The notes: generated by a model from the letters alone, not told the origin. A stretch of DNA of 64,000 bases from Flavobacterium sp. ov086 (GCF_900187965.1 NZ_FZNL01000002.1:62001-126000), one strand, 5' to 3'; counted from the stretch's first letter, positions 34,747-44,795 are shown. Numbers and translations: made by a program.

Positions 34747-37700
34747 TTATTCTTTTGTCTTTTTTTCTTGTGTAGGCAAATGTCCATATTTAATTTTATA
34801 ACATTTGGTGAAATAGGAGGGAGAAGTGAATCCCACTTTATAGCTAATTTCGTTGATATTGTTATTTCCTTTTTCGATCAGTTGTTTTGCTTTTTCTAAT
34901 CGTACGTTTCTGATAAACTCATTAACGGAAACGCCTGTTAATGTTTTTATTTTTCGATACAACTGACTTCTGCTCAGGAAAATTTTAGAAGACAAAAGTT
35001 CTACGGTTAACTCAGGTTCACTAATATTTTCGTTGATAAAGTGCAGAATCTTTTGAATGAAATCATTATCAAGCGACGTCGTTTTTTCTTTACCATCTTT
35101 GGTTATTCCGCTATAAAACTTTTTAAACATGATTTGCCTGCTTGTAATAAGCTGTGCCAAACTCGATTTTAAGATATCCAACTCAAATGGTTTACTCAAA
35201 TACATGTCAGCACCGGAGTCTATACCTTCTAGTCGGTCTTTTACCATTGCTTTTGCCGAGAGCATTAATAACGGAATATGGCTTGTTTTTAAATCGCCTT
35301 TTACGTTTTTACACAATTGTAACCCATCCATTACAGGCATTATAACGTCTGTAATTATTAAATCCGGTAATTTCTGAACGGCAAGTTCGTAGCCTTTCTG
35401 ACCATTTTCGGCTGCAATAACCTTATATAATTTGCTTAGTTCATGTTTGAGATAATTTCTTAATTCAGGATTATCTTCAACAATTAAAACAGTGTATGGT
35501 TTTGCAGTTTCTGCAACAGCATTTTCGACTGTTTGATCCGTGTCATCATCGTCATCAGAGGAATGATTAGCAGATTGATTTAGAAATTGGTTTTTATTTT
35601 TGTCTACTTTAAAAATCTCGTTGACTACTTCATTTTTTTTATACAAAGATTTCCCTAAGGGGAATGTTACCGTAAATTTTGTGCCTTGTCCTACCTGACT
35701 TTCAACATCAATTCTTCCTTTATGAAGCTCAACAAATTCTTTTACCACCTCTAATCCAATTCCGGTACTTCCGTAGTAATCTTTATTTACATTATTGACC
35801 TGATAAAAGCGGTCAAATATTCTTTTTAAATCTTTCTTGTGAATTCCGGAACCTGTATCTGTAATTGTTATTGAAAAAGAAGGAACTTTATTGCCATCGA
35901 TTAGCAGTGAATTATCAATATCTGATTTGGCTATAGAAACGGTAATAGAACCATTGTCCGGTGTAAATTTAAATGCGTTTGAAATAATATTAAACAATAT
36001 TTTCTCCAGCATTTTAGGATCTAGCCAGTCTTCAAGTTCGTCAAGTGATGGCTCAAAATTAATAGTAATATTTCGGGCTGCCGCTTCCTCATCAAAATAA
36101 CCTATAATGCCTTGCGTAAACGCTACAACTTCAATTTTTTTGGCTTGAATAGAAATTTGGTTAAACTCTAATTTATTAAAATCCATAAGCTCATTGATTA
36201 GTCTCGAAAGCCTATCCGAACTTTTATGTACAATTTTTAATTTATTATGTATTTCGGGAGATACATTTTTACTTCTTAAAATGTCTTCCAAAGGATTTAT
36301 AATCAATGTTAATGGTGTCCTGAATTCGTGCGAAATATTCGTAAAGAATTGTAGTTTCTTATTGTTTAATTTCTCTGATTGAATGTTTTTTTCTTTTTCT
36401 AAAAGTATCGCTTGTTTTGCTTTAAAACGATTTTGATAAATTTTATTCAGATATATAATCAGGAAAACTAGAATTGAAGTGTACAATAAATAAGCCCAAA
36501 AGGTTTTCCACCAAGGCGGCAGGATTTTTATTTTTAATTCTAATGGAGTATTGCTCCAGGAACCATCTGCATTTGCCGATTTTACTTTAAAAACATAATC
36601 ACCCGGCGCAAGATTGGTATAAGTTGCGGTTCTGTTATTTCCCACATAATTCCAATCTTTTTCAAAACCTTGCAGATAATACGCGTATTGGTTTTTCTTC
36701 GAATAATTATAGTTAATTCCCACATATTCAATCGTAAAAACAGATTGCGTATAGTTGAGAATAATTTCTTCAGTCTGAGCAATTACTTTGGTTAACGGCG
36801 AAGCATCTTCATTGGGTTTTACGGATTTATTAAACAATTTGAAATCGCTGAAATACAATTTTGGTGCTTTCTCTGTTTTTTTGATCTCGTTAGGTTTAAA
36901 ATAATTCACCCCTTCATAACTGCCAAAATACAACTCTCCATTTCCATCCTTAAAGACCGCATTGTTGTTGAAATCATTATCAACAAGACCATCATCTTTA
37001 GTAAAATTGGTGCTTTTTTTATTCTTAAAATCAAGTTTTGTTAATCCTGATCCGCCACTAATCCATAAAGAACCATTGTTATCAGAAATTATAGCACGTA
37101 CCGATTTTTCTTTAAAACCCGGAAAGTTATTATAGTTTGAAAAGGTTTTGTTTTTTTTATTATAGTTGAATAATCCTTCGCCATCTGTTCCTATCCATAT
37201 TGTTTTATCGTTGGACTCATAGATTGATAAAATAGTCTGAATACTATTGTACTTCGTTTTGTCCTTGAACATGGCATCGCGCATTTTGGTCACTTTAAAA
37301 TCAGAGTCATCTTTTAAACTTACCTGATACAATCCTAAAATTGTTCCTACCCACAAAACATTATCTGAGTCTACAAAAACTTTACGAATAAAAGCATTGT
37401 CTAAAGCGTTTTCTGTAAATGATTTCGAGTCACAATGAATAAATGTATTGTTCTTATTATCAAAATAATGCAATCCCTTTATGAAAGTTCCAATCCAGAT
37501 TCGGCCTTTTGAATCTTCTGAAAAACTAAAAATTCGATTCGATTTTAATCCTGCTGTATTTGCTGTATTGTAGTTTATGAATCGGGTAGTGCCATTTTTT
37601 AAAAAGTAGATTCCGCGATCCCAGCTTCCTATCCAGATATTTTGTTTACTGTCTATAAAAATGGTCTGAATATCGGCAGCATCCAAACCGGAATAATAGC

Positions 37701-38901
37701 TTTGATTGTTTTTGTTTACGTGAATGTAACTTTTATTATTAAGATTATAAATATCGAGTCCTCCGCCTTCATTACTGATTAACAGGTTTCCTTTTTTGTC
37801 TTTTATAACCGAAGTTACATAACTGGTTTGTAAAGAATTATCGTTGTTTACTTGTGATTCAAGTGAATTGAATTTGTTATTGGGTTTGTCAAATACACCA
37901 AGTCCTTTATTAAAATATCCCAGCCAAAGACGCTTTTCTTTATCTTCGAATAGTGACCAAACAGAATTGGATTTTAAGCTAGAGTCATTGTATTTACTGT
38001 GTAAATATTTTTGGAGGACTTGACCTTTATAATTTAAAACCAATAATCCGTCATTTTCAGTACCGCAAATTATATGATCGTGACTGCTTTCTATAATCGA
38101 TAAGATTTTGTTTTTGGTAATAGAATAATTTTCAAATTGGTAATTATCAGTTTCGGGTTTAATTTTTATCAGGCCACTTTCAGTCGTTCCCAGCCATATG
38201 TATCCAAATTTATCTATAACAAGATTTTCGATATCATCTAATAAAGGTTCTCTTTTAAACTTGTCTTTATAAACCTGTTTGAGTTTTCCGTTTAAATCAA
38301 GCTCCAAAAGACCATAACTGGTTCCTAAATAAATAATTCCGTGCTTATTTTTTACCGAAGATTTTATTAGAAAATTAAATTTGTCCAGCACCTTTGACGA
38401 AATCAGAGAGGCTTTTAAAGTTTTTATATTGAGTTTGAATAATCCAAAGCCATACGTACCTAAGATTAAATTGCCGTTGTTATCCTGAATAATTGTTTTT
38501 ACAGTAATGGGTTCATCATAACCTTTTGTAATTACATCTTCAATATTGATTTTGGTAAAATTGTTTAAATCTCTGTTATACAAGCATAAACCGTCATCAG
38601 TACCAACCCATAAGTTATTATTAGAATCAATAAAGGTTGCGTAAATAAAGTTACTGTTTAGTGAGCCTGGCTTTTTATTGTATTCGTATCCAAAGTAATT
38701 TACCCCATCATATCGATACAAACCCGTGCCGTTTGTACCTATCCAAATAAAACCATTTTTATCCTGGATAATCGAAGAAATGGCTCTTTTTGAAGTAGTT
38801 TCCTGTATACTTCTAAATTGGTAGTTGTCAAATTTATCTTGAGAAAACAGGCAATTTAGAGCTATAAAGTAGCATACAAGAATATATTTAATATTTTTCA
38901 T
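34747..38901 (-). CDS. Hybrid two-component system regulator (sensor, kinase, receiver and AraC domain in one protein)
   Basis: This 1384-residue inner-membrane protein has a signal-anchor start, then many two-component propeller repeats (about 30-720, motif 'IWIGT..GL...'), a Y_Y_Y domain (about 740-815) and one membrane helix (about 825-845). The kinase has the H-box NISHEFRTPLT (His858) and an ATPase domain with GSTGIGLEVV. The receiver's phospho-acceptor is Asp1185 in ITDVIMPVMDG. It ends in an AraC-type helix-turn-helix (RLEKAKQLIEKG, VGFTSPSYFTKCYKIKYG). Such proteins sense oligosaccharides in the periplasm and switch on their own locus. It lies between susC and GH3, each of which carries the same upstream element. 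Confidence 0.95.
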   Translation of the reverse strand: MKNIKYILVCYFIALNCLFSQDKFDNYQFRSIQETTSKRAISSIIQDKNGFIWIGTNGTGLYRYDGVNYFGYEYNKKPGSLNSNFIYATFIDSNNNLWVGTDDGLCLYNRDLNNFTKINIEDVITKGYDEPITVKTIIQDNNGNLILGTYGFGLFKLNIKTLKASLISSKVLDKFNFLIKSSVKNKHGIIYLGTSYGLLELDLNGKLKQVYKDKFKREPLLDDIENLVIDKFGYIWLGTTESGLIKIKPETDNYQFENYSITKNKILSIIESSHDHIICGTENDGLLVLNYKGQVLQKYLHSKYNDSSLKSNSVWSLFEDKEKRLWLGYFNKGLGVFDKPNNKFNSLESQVNNDNSLQTSYVTSVIKDKKGNLLISNEGGGLDIYNLNNKSYIHVNKNNQSYYSGLDAADIQTIFIDSKQNIWIGSWDRGIYFLKNGTTRFINYNTANTAGLKSNRIFSFSEDSKGRIWIGTFIKGLHYFDNKNNTFIHCDSKSFTENALDNAFIRKVFVDSDNVLWVGTILGLYQVSLKDDSDFKVTKMRDAMFKDKTKYNSIQTILSIYESNDKTIWIGTDGEGLFNYNKKNKTFSNYNNFPGFKEKSVRAIISDNNGSLWISGGSGLTKLDFKNKKSTNFTKDDGLVDNDFNNNAVFKDGNGELYFGSYEGVNYFKPNEIKKTEKAPKLYFSDFKLFNKSVKPNEDASPLTKVIAQTEEIILNYTQSVFTIEYVGINYNYSKKNQYAYYLQGFEKDWNYVGNNRTATYTNLAPGDYVFKVKSANADGSWSNTPLELKIKILPPWWKTFWAYLLYTSILVFLIIYLNKIYQNRFKAKQAILLEKEKNIQSEKLNNKKLQFFTNISHEFRTPLTLIINPLEDILRSKNVSPEIHNKLKIVHKSSDRLSRLINELMDFNKLEFNQISIQAKKIEVVAFTQGIIGYFDEEAAARNITINFEPSLDELEDWLDPKMLEKILFNIISNAFKFTPDNGSITVSIAKSDIDNSLLIDGNKVPSFSITITDTGSGIHKKDLKRIFDRFYQVNNVNKDYYGSTGIGLEVVKEFVELHKGRIDVESQVGQGTKFTVTFPLGKSLYKKNEVVNEIFKVDKNKNQFLNQSANHSSDDDDDTDQTVENAVAETAKPYTVLIVEDNPELRNYLKHELSKLYKVIAAENGQKGYELAVQKLPDLIITDVIMPVMDGLQLCKNVKGDLKTSHIPLLMLSAKAMVKDRLEGIDSGADMYLSKPFELDILKSSLAQLITSRQIMFKKFYSGITKDGKEKTTSLDNDFIQKILHFINENISEPELTVELLSSKIFLSRSQLYRKIKTLTGVSVNEFIRNVRLEKAKQLIEKGNNNINEISYKVGFTSPSYFTKCYKIKYGHLPTQEKKTKE

Positions 38902-39107
38902 TTACATTTTAATGTTATTATTTATCAACTTTGATTGAAAATAAAATGGCAATTGATTCTTTTTTAAGAATATATGCCAATTAAGAGTTGAAATGTGCCG
39001 TTAGGTACAAATTGTAAACTTTCAACTCTTGATCTGCATAATATATAAAGCAATATTAATAAAAGTAAATAAGACACTTATTTTTTTATCTAAATTTCTC
39101 CTATTGC
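38902..39107. other. Upstream region of the hybrid regulator with two inverted repeats
   Basis: AAGAGTTGAAA (38983-38993) is an exact inverted copy of TTTCAACTCTT (39020-39030). Closer to the start codon, TGGCA (from 38947) and TGCCA enclose ATTCTT and AAGAAT as a nested hairpin. They lie 45-130 nt upstream of the regulator start and could be leader structures or operators. No coding frame was seen. Confidence 0.45.
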
Positions 39108-39157
39108 AAAAAAACCTGAGTAAGATTATTGACCCTTAAGGGATAATCATACTCAGG
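39108..39157 (-). terminator. Terminator of the GH3 gene
   Basis: CCTGAGTAAGATTAT (39115-39129) pairs with ATAATCATACTCAGG (39143-39157) with one mismatch. An A-run on the left gives the U-tract for minus-strand transcripts, so GH3 and the regulator are separate transcripts. Confidence 0.75.
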
Positions 39158-39220
39158 CTGTAAAGTTGTAAAAAAAAAAATACTATTCCGGATAGTTTTT
39201 GTTTTAAAATCTTTTAGTTT

Positions 39221-41533
39221 TTATTTTAATTCAAATTTGCTTGTAAGACCTTCATTAGAATTCCAGCCAACCATGATATTAAATAAACCTGGTTCTACTA
39301 AAAATTTGCCTTCGTTGTCATAAAAACCGAGTTCTTTGTCTGTCAATATAAATTGAATTGTTTTAGTTTCTCCCTTTTTTAAAGCAACAAGTTCAAAACC
39401 TTTTAGTTCTTTAATAGGTCTTACTATACTGGCAACAGGATCATTTATGTACAATTGAACTACTTCTTTTCCGTCAAAATTGCCTGTATTGGTAACTTCG
39501 ACACTTACTTGAATTTTTTCTCCTTTAGAAAAGGCAGTTTTATTTATTTTAAGATTTTTATAATCAAACTTGGTATAACTCAATCCAAAACCAAAAGGAA
39601 ATTGAGGTGTTTTTTCTACATCCATATAATGTGACCAAAAAACATTTTTATCACTATCAATTGGTCTTCCTGTGCTGTATTTGTTGTAATAAATAGGTAC
39701 TTGTCCAACGTTTCTCGGAAAAGAAATTGTCAATTTACCACTTGGATTGTAATCTCCGTATAAAACCTGCGCAACCGCATTTCCAGTTTGAGTTCCCAAT
39801 TGCCATGCTTCTACAATTGCCGGAATATTTTGGGCAGCCCACGGAATACTTAACGGACGGCCATTATTTAAAACCAAAACTACATTAGGGTTTACTTTGT
39901 AGATCTCCTCTAATAATTCTTGTTGAACTCCAGGTAAATTTAGATCAGTTCTGCTTCTGGCTTCTCCACTTTGAAAACCATATTCGCCTAAAACCATCAC
40001 AACAACATCAGCATTTTTTGCAGCTGTTTTTGCCGCTTCAAAACCGGTTTTATCTGTTGTATTGAAAACAGTTTCTGTAAGGAAAGTAGCTTTCTGCGAA
40101 AGTAAATCTGCACCTTTTTCAAAAGTCAGCTGATTGTCTTTGTATTGTTGCATTCCTTCAAGAACTGAAACTGCAGTATTATCATCGGCTGCAATTCTCC
40201 AGCTTCCAAGCGGACTATTTTTATCATTTGCTAAAGCGCCGATCAAAGCAATTTTTTGTCCGGATTTCTTTAGCGGAAGCAAATTCTCATTGCGCCCCGG
40301 CGGAGAAGCATTTTTCAATAATACAATTGATTTTTTTGCCATGTCCAGAACACCGTCATTATTGGCTTTGCTTCCCACAACTTCTTTTTCACGCTTTTCG
40401 TCGCAATATCTGTAAGGATCATCAAATAAACCTAACTCAAATTTTACACGCAAAATTCTACGAACAGCATCATCAATTAATGATTCTTTTACTTTTCCTT
40501 CTTTTACAAGTGCAACTAATTTTGCCACATACAAATACGATTCCATATCCATGTCAGAACCTGCAATCACCGCTTTTGCTGTTGCATCGGCTTCATCTTT
40601 CGCATAACCGTGCGCAATCATTTCGCGAATAGAAGCATAATCTGAAACTACAAAACCATCAAATTTCCATTTTCCTTTTAAGATATCTCTTTGTAAAAAT
40701 GCATTTCCAGTTGCAGGAACGCCGTTTAGTGTATTAAATGAATTCATAAACGTACGAATTCCAGCTTGTACCGTGGCTTCAAAAGATGGTAAAACCGAAT
40801 TGTATAATTTAGAAGTACTAATATCTACACTATTATATTCCAGTCCAGCCTCAACAAAACCGTATGCTGCAAAGTGTTTTGCACAAGCTGCAATCGTATT
40901 TACTTTAGCCAAATCAGCAATTGTTTCTCCCTGAAAACCTTTTACTCTTGCATAGCCTATTTTACTTCCTAAATAAGGATCTTCACCGGCACCTTCCATT
41001 ACGCGTCCCCAGCGTGCATCATTTGTAACATCGACATTGGGTGCAAAAGTCCAGTTAATTCCGGATGCCGAAGCTTCATCTGCTGCAATTGCCGCCGATT
41101 TTTTAATAGCTTCCAGATCCCAACTTGCCGCTTCTGCCAACGGAATCGGACTCAACGTTTTATAACCGTGAATAACATCAAAACCTATAATCAACGGAAT
41201 TCCCAAACGAGTTTCTTCTACTGCGATTTTCTGTACGGCACGAACTTCTTTGACACCTCTTACGGTAAGCATTGATCCAACCAGCCCTTTTCGTAAATGC
41301 TCGTATTTTAATTCAGCGCTTCCGCCTTTTGGAGCCGGTCCCGTCACATCCCAAAAGCCATTGTATTGATTCATTTGTCCCACTTTTTCTTCTAATGTCA
41401 TTTCTTTCATTAAAAGTGAAATCCGATCTTCAATTGGTTTACTGGCATCGAGATGTTTTTTTGTTTGAGCATATCCGTTTACAAAAACGATTAGCATAAA
41501 AAATGCATATTTCTTAATTTGTTTTTTCATCAT
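39221..41533 (-). CDS. GH3 beta-glucosidase/beta-xylosidase (BglX-like)
   Basis: This 770-residue periplasmic enzyme starts at ATG 41533 or the adjacent 41530; the longer frame from 41611 adds 26 residues ahead of the signal peptide (KKQIKKYAFFMLIVFVNGYAQ) and is rejected. The GH3 barrel has nucleophile Asp298 in FVVSDYAS and the conserved LAKVNTIAACAKHFAAYG. The second domain carries the acid/base Glu region FQSGEARSRTDLNLPG, and a fibronectin III-like domain ends the protein. It removes single glucose or xylose units from oligosaccharides, completing the work of GH10 and GH16. The promoter element at 41661-41726 links it to susC. Confidence 0.92.
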   Translation of the reverse strand: MMKKQIKKYAFFMLIVFVNGYAQTKKHLDASKPIEDRISLLMKEMTLEEKVGQMNQYNGFWDVTGPAPKGGSAELKYEHLRKGLVGSMLTVRGVKEVRAVQKIAVEETRLGIPLIIGFDVIHGYKTLSPIPLAEAASWDLEAIKKSAAIAADEASASGINWTFAPNVDVTNDARWGRVMEGAGEDPYLGSKIGYARVKGFQGETIADLAKVNTIAACAKHFAAYGFVEAGLEYNSVDISTSKLYNSVLPSFEATVQAGIRTFMNSFNTLNGVPATGNAFLQRDILKGKWKFDGFVVSDYASIREMIAHGYAKDEADATAKAVIAGSDMDMESYLYVAKLVALVKEGKVKESLIDDAVRRILRVKFELGLFDDPYRYCDEKREKEVVGSKANNDGVLDMAKKSIVLLKNASPPGRNENLLPLKKSGQKIALIGALANDKNSPLGSWRIAADDNTAVSVLEGMQQYKDNQLTFEKGADLLSQKATFLTETVFNTTDKTGFEAAKTAAKNADVVVMVLGEYGFQSGEARSRTDLNLPGVQQELLEEIYKVNPNVVLVLNNGRPLSIPWAAQNIPAIVEAWQLGTQTGNAVAQVLYGDYNPSGKLTISFPRNVGQVPIYYNKYSTGRPIDSDKNVFWSHYMDVEKTPQFPFGFGLSYTKFDYKNLKINKTAFSKGEKIQVSVEVTNTGNFDGKEVVQLYINDPVASIVRPIKELKGFELVALKKGETKTIQFILTDKELGFYDNEGKFLVEPGLFNIMVGWNSNEGLTSKFELK

Positions 41534-41660
41534 TGTGGTTTTAGTTTTATTATAGAGGTTATTAAAGTCAGGTATGTAAAACAGTATCCTTTTTGCTGAT
41601 TTTTTTTGCAAATAGGATCAGCAAGTTTTGGTGTATTAAATCTGTACAATTTTAGGATTG

Positions 41661-41726
41661 TAAATGTAGTTTTACAGTAGTAACGATAGTAGTATATTTG
41701 AAGCATTATCTAAAACAAATGATGCA
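41661..41726 (-). promoter_or_regulatory. Candidate regulator site and promoter of GH3 (copy 2)
   Basis: The 27-bp element at 41700-41726 matches the susC copy at 22 of 27 positions, with GAAGCAT and AACAAATGATGCA identical. It lies exactly 31 nt from TACATTTA (minus strand, 41661-41668), one mismatch from TAnnTTTG. The start codon is 167 nt from the element, against 159 nt at susC. Confidence 0.65.
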
Positions 41727-41882
41727 TAAAACATTTTCAATGTCAATAAAATAAAGAGGTTTCTATTGGGAATTTCTGCTTCAATCCTGCTAAGAAAAAA
41801 AAAGTATAATTATCTTTTAAAAGACAGGAACAGATTTATTGCAACTAATGATATCAATTGCTGCTCGATATTTGAAAATAAG

Positions 41883-41913
41883 ATAAAAAAAAAGAGGCTC
41901 CTCAAAGCCTCTT
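41883..41913 (-). terminator. Terminator of the low-complexity secreted protein gene
   Basis: AAGAGGCT (41892-41899) pairs with AGCCTCTT (41906-41913), with an A-run before it giving the U-tract for minus-strand transcription, 7 nt past the stop. Confidence 0.75.
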
Positions 41914-41919
41914 ATTGTA

Positions 41920-42390
41920 TTAATGTTTTCCTTTCCCTTTGCCATTTCCTTTGCCATTCCCATTTCCATTATGGTTTCCATTATCGTGATGACCATTATC
42001 TTTATCTGGTCTTTGACCAATTGTTTTTTGAGGTTTTCCTTTATAACCTTTTCCATATTTTACTTTATGAGTTTTAAAATTGTCATAAGGTCTGTCACCT
42101 CTATAATCTGTCAAAACTACTTTATATTCGTTATAAAGGTCATAATTTCTATAAACAGATGGCAGTGATCTGGTTCTTACCCATCTTCCATTATTTAGGT
42201 AAACATAATTTGATGTACTTACATCGTAGTATGTCTGAAGATCAGGTAGATAATAATAACGAACATCTGTATAACCAACAGGGCCCCAGGCAGGAGGAGT
42301 TCCTATATTTACATTTACTGATACCTGAGCCTGTGTATAACTAAAAGACAGGAATAATATTCCAATCAAAAAATATTTTATAGTTTTCAT
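41920..42390 (-). CDS. Secreted protein with Gly/Lys/Asn low-complexity tail
   Basis: I start this at ATG 42390 (MKTIKYFLIGILFLSF, cleavage near SYTQAQ); the frame open to 42429 adds 13 residues before the signal peptide. The 156-residue product has a tyrosine-rich central part (GYTDVRYYYLPDLQTYYDV, NNGRWVRTRSLPSVYRNYDL) and a tail from about 120 made of GNG, KGK and HN repeats. Similar proteins are frequent in Flavobacterium, with no known function. The basic tail might bind polyanions such as DNA or polysaccharide; that is only a guess. It is a single-gene transcript. Confidence 0.8.
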   Translation of the reverse strand: MKTIKYFLIGILFLSFSYTQAQVSVNVNIGTPPAWGPVGYTDVRYYYLPDLQTYYDVSTSNYVYLNNGRWVRTRSLPSVYRNYDLYNEYKVVLTDYRGDRPYDNFKTHKVKYGKGYKGKPQKTIGQRPDKDNGHHDNGNHNGNGNGKGNGKGKGKH

Positions 42391-43496
42391 AATTCTACTT
42401 TTAATAATTAATATGTTAAGATAAAACAAGAAACGTGCCTAAAATGCATATTAGTTGTAAATAATTGAATATAATATGTTTGTATTTAGTGTTAATGCTA
42501 TAAATAGTTGAAGTTATATTAGTAGTTCTGGTATAATAACTATGGCAGATCTCCGGACTGTTCCAAAACTTGTGACCAAAAACTCGATTTAACGGAGTAA
42601 CAATCCTCCTGATCTTTTCAAAAGTAGATTTTAAAAGAAATTAGAATCTAAATAATAATTAAAGTAAAAAAGCTTCAGGTTTATCTGAAATGGGAATTTA
42701 TGATAAAACACCAAAATTAAACGATGTTAAGACATCAATACCTTTAGTGTTATCTCCGCTGATAGATGCAAAGTTTAAACCACCTTTCCTTTAGCACCAA
42801 ATTTAATTTTTTAGGCATTAACATTTGTAAATCCTAAAACTGTAACAACAGCTAGTAATAAATTTTTTTTCATAAAAGTAATTTGAATTATTTGAATCCA
42901 AAATTCGTTTAAGAAAAATTGGAAAAGGTTTCAAAAGCTTAAAATTGTATAAATTGGTACTTATTTACTGATGTTTTTATATTTATTTGGTGATGATTAA
43001 TTAAAATGACTTATTAATTTGTATGAAAAATAATTCAGGTATTTTTCTAAAGAGTTTGATTTGTAAAGGCTGAAAAAAAAAATATTTCTGGATTTCTGCC
43101 TGCTGAAATAGCACTGTATAAGGCAGGATTTAGTTGCTTTTAAGGAATTGGAATTTTAGTTGTTTTTCTACCTGTTTTTTAATGATGCAAATCAACTTAA
43201 ACCATTTTGTGACAGCAAAATGTATAAATTTTGAAAGGGGCAAGGCAATTAAAAATTTAATAGTATACAAATTATAATTGTTTATACGAATTATCTTAAT
43301 TAAAGTTTGACGTTACATTTTTTTTGTATAATTTGGTAAGGCTTTTTTAATGATTTTCTTGGGAACCTAATTTTCAACAAACTTAAAATTAAAAGCTTTT
43401 ACATATTACCAAATACTAGTGTGATACTCCATTTTTTTTAACCTGCAGATAAAAGAGAAACAAAGTAAGAATCCCAAATTGTAAAAAAATAGTAAT
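42391..43496. other. 1.1-kb region holding only a decayed gene
   Basis: Apart from the outer-membrane barrel remnant (42659-42873, -), listed separately, no coding frame was recognised. The last 600 nt before the histidine kinase gene are AT-rich and should carry its promoter, but I found no convincing -33/-7 pair. Confidence 0.5.
42659..42873 (-). pseudogene. Decayed outer membrane beta-barrel (porin-family) gene
   Basis: From ATG 42873 the minus strand reads MKKNLLLAVVTVLGFTNVNA, a normal signal peptide, then TAA where Gln is expected, then KIKFGAKG. A 2-nt insertion (or 1-nt loss) shifts the frame, after which GGLNFASISGDNTKG and TSFNFGVLS follow, then another TAA and IPISDK. This is the typical start of PorT-like outer-membrane barrels ('KFGVKGGLNFASISGD...GVLSEIPISDKF'). 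Everything after about 65 residues is missing. With two nonsense changes, a frameshift and a large 3' deletion, it is a dead gene. Confidence 0.85.
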
Positions 43497-44783
43497 ATGA
43501 AACAGGAAACTGATGATACGGAACAATCGAAGCATATTCAAGATTTTCTTTTTATAATAAAACGAAAATCGGATCACCTGACGAATTATTTTCTTATAAG
43601 CTTTTTTTTTATCGGCTTGCTCCTTGCTTTTTATTATGATACCTGGATGATTGGAATTGGAGTTGGCAGTTTACTTCTTCTGGCTTATTACTCTGCAAAA
43701 ATAGCCTTGCCTAAATCAAACTTATATCAATATGTTCTTAGCGTTGTATTGGGGATTTTTATGGCCCAGTTTATTTACCAGATGCACGGCTTGTTCGAAA
43801 TGCATTTTGTTGCATTTATTTCCAGTGCAATACTTATTACTTATCAGAACTGGAAACTGCAAATACCGCTTATGCTAGTTGTGACAATCCATCATGCACT
43901 GTTTGGTTATTTTCAGTATATGGGTTTTGATAAAATTTATTTTTCTCAATTAGATTATATGTCCCTGCAGACATTTATTATTCATATGATCCTTGCGGGT
44001 GCTATTTTTTCAGTTTGCGGACTTTGGGCGTATCAGTTTAAAAAATATAGTGAAGCACATATAAAACTAATCTTTAATAAACGGGAAATTGAAAACCAAG
44101 AGTTAAAAACCGCCAATTATGAACTTGACCGGTTTGTTTACAGTACATCTCATGATTTGCGCGCGCCACTGAACTCAATGATGGGTTTGATTGAAATTGC
44201 AAAAGACGATACTACTGAAGAACAAATGCTTGATTATTTAAAAATGCTAAAAGGAAGTGCAGAAAAACTGGATGGTTTTATATGTGACATTCTTGATTAT
44301 TCACGCAACTCTCGTATGAAAATTGATAATGAACATATTAATTTCAAAGAACTCCTTAGCGATGTAACGGAAAATTTAAAATTCATAGGAGGTAATATAA
44401 GAACGGTTGAAATTAAAATAGACATCCCCGAGGAAACTTCTATTTATTCTGATAAAAATCGCCTCCTCACCATCCTGAATAATCTGATATCAAATGCTAT
44501 TCGTTATCAAAATTCCAAAATTGCAAACCCTTTTGTAAGTGTTAAAATTGAGACATTTCCCACTGAAACCATAATTTTAGTTAAGGACAATGGTATAGGT
44601 ATCGATAAAGAATCACAGGCAAAAATATTTGACATGTTCTATCGTGTGTCACAGGAATCAGTAGGTTCAGGACTAGGGTTGTACATTGTAAAAGAGGCAG
44701 TCAGTAAACTCAATGGCGATATAAAAGTTCAATCTGAAATAGGTATAGGAACTACTTTTTTAATTAAAATCCCTAATCAATAA
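43497..44783 (+). CDS. Membrane sensor histidine kinase
   Basis: This 428-residue kinase has about six hydrophobic segments (about 32-185: LISFFFIGLLLAFYY to GAIFSVCGLWAYQF) with little outside the membrane, then a short linker, the H-box YSTSHDLRAPLNSMMG with phospho-acceptor His219, and an ATPase domain (NNLISNAIRY, VKDNGIGIDKES, GSGLGLYIVKEAV). The hydrophobic sensor suggests a signal inside or near the membrane. The receiver-only gene follows after 12 nt, so they are probably one operon and one pathway. The signal is unknown. Confidence 0.9.
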   Translation: MKQETDDTEQSKHIQDFLFIIKRKSDHLTNYFLISFFFIGLLLAFYYDTWMIGIGVGSLLLLAYYSAKIALPKSNLYQYVLSVVLGIFMAQFIYQMHGLFEMHFVAFISSAILITYQNWKLQIPLMLVVTIHHALFGYFQYMGFDKIYFSQLDYMSLQTFIIHMILAGAIFSVCGLWAYQFKKYSEAHIKLIFNKREIENQELKTANYELDRFVYSTSHDLRAPLNSMMGLIEIAKDDTTEEQMLDYLKMLKGSAEKLDGFICDILDYSRNSRMKIDNEHINFKELLSDVTENLKFIGGNIRTVEIKIDIPEETSIYSDKNRLLTILNNLISNAIRYQNSKIANPFVSVKIETFPTETIILVKDNGIGIDKESQAKIFDMFYRVSQESVGSGLGLYIVKEAVSKLNGDIKVQSEIGIGTTFLIKIPNQ

Positions 44784-44795
44784 ACCAAAATTACC

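Noticed and set aside
43181..43190. AATGATGCAA as a third copy of the 27-bp regulator element
   Set aside because: Only eight bases match, the GAAGCAT half is missing and no -7-like box lies at the 31-nt distance.
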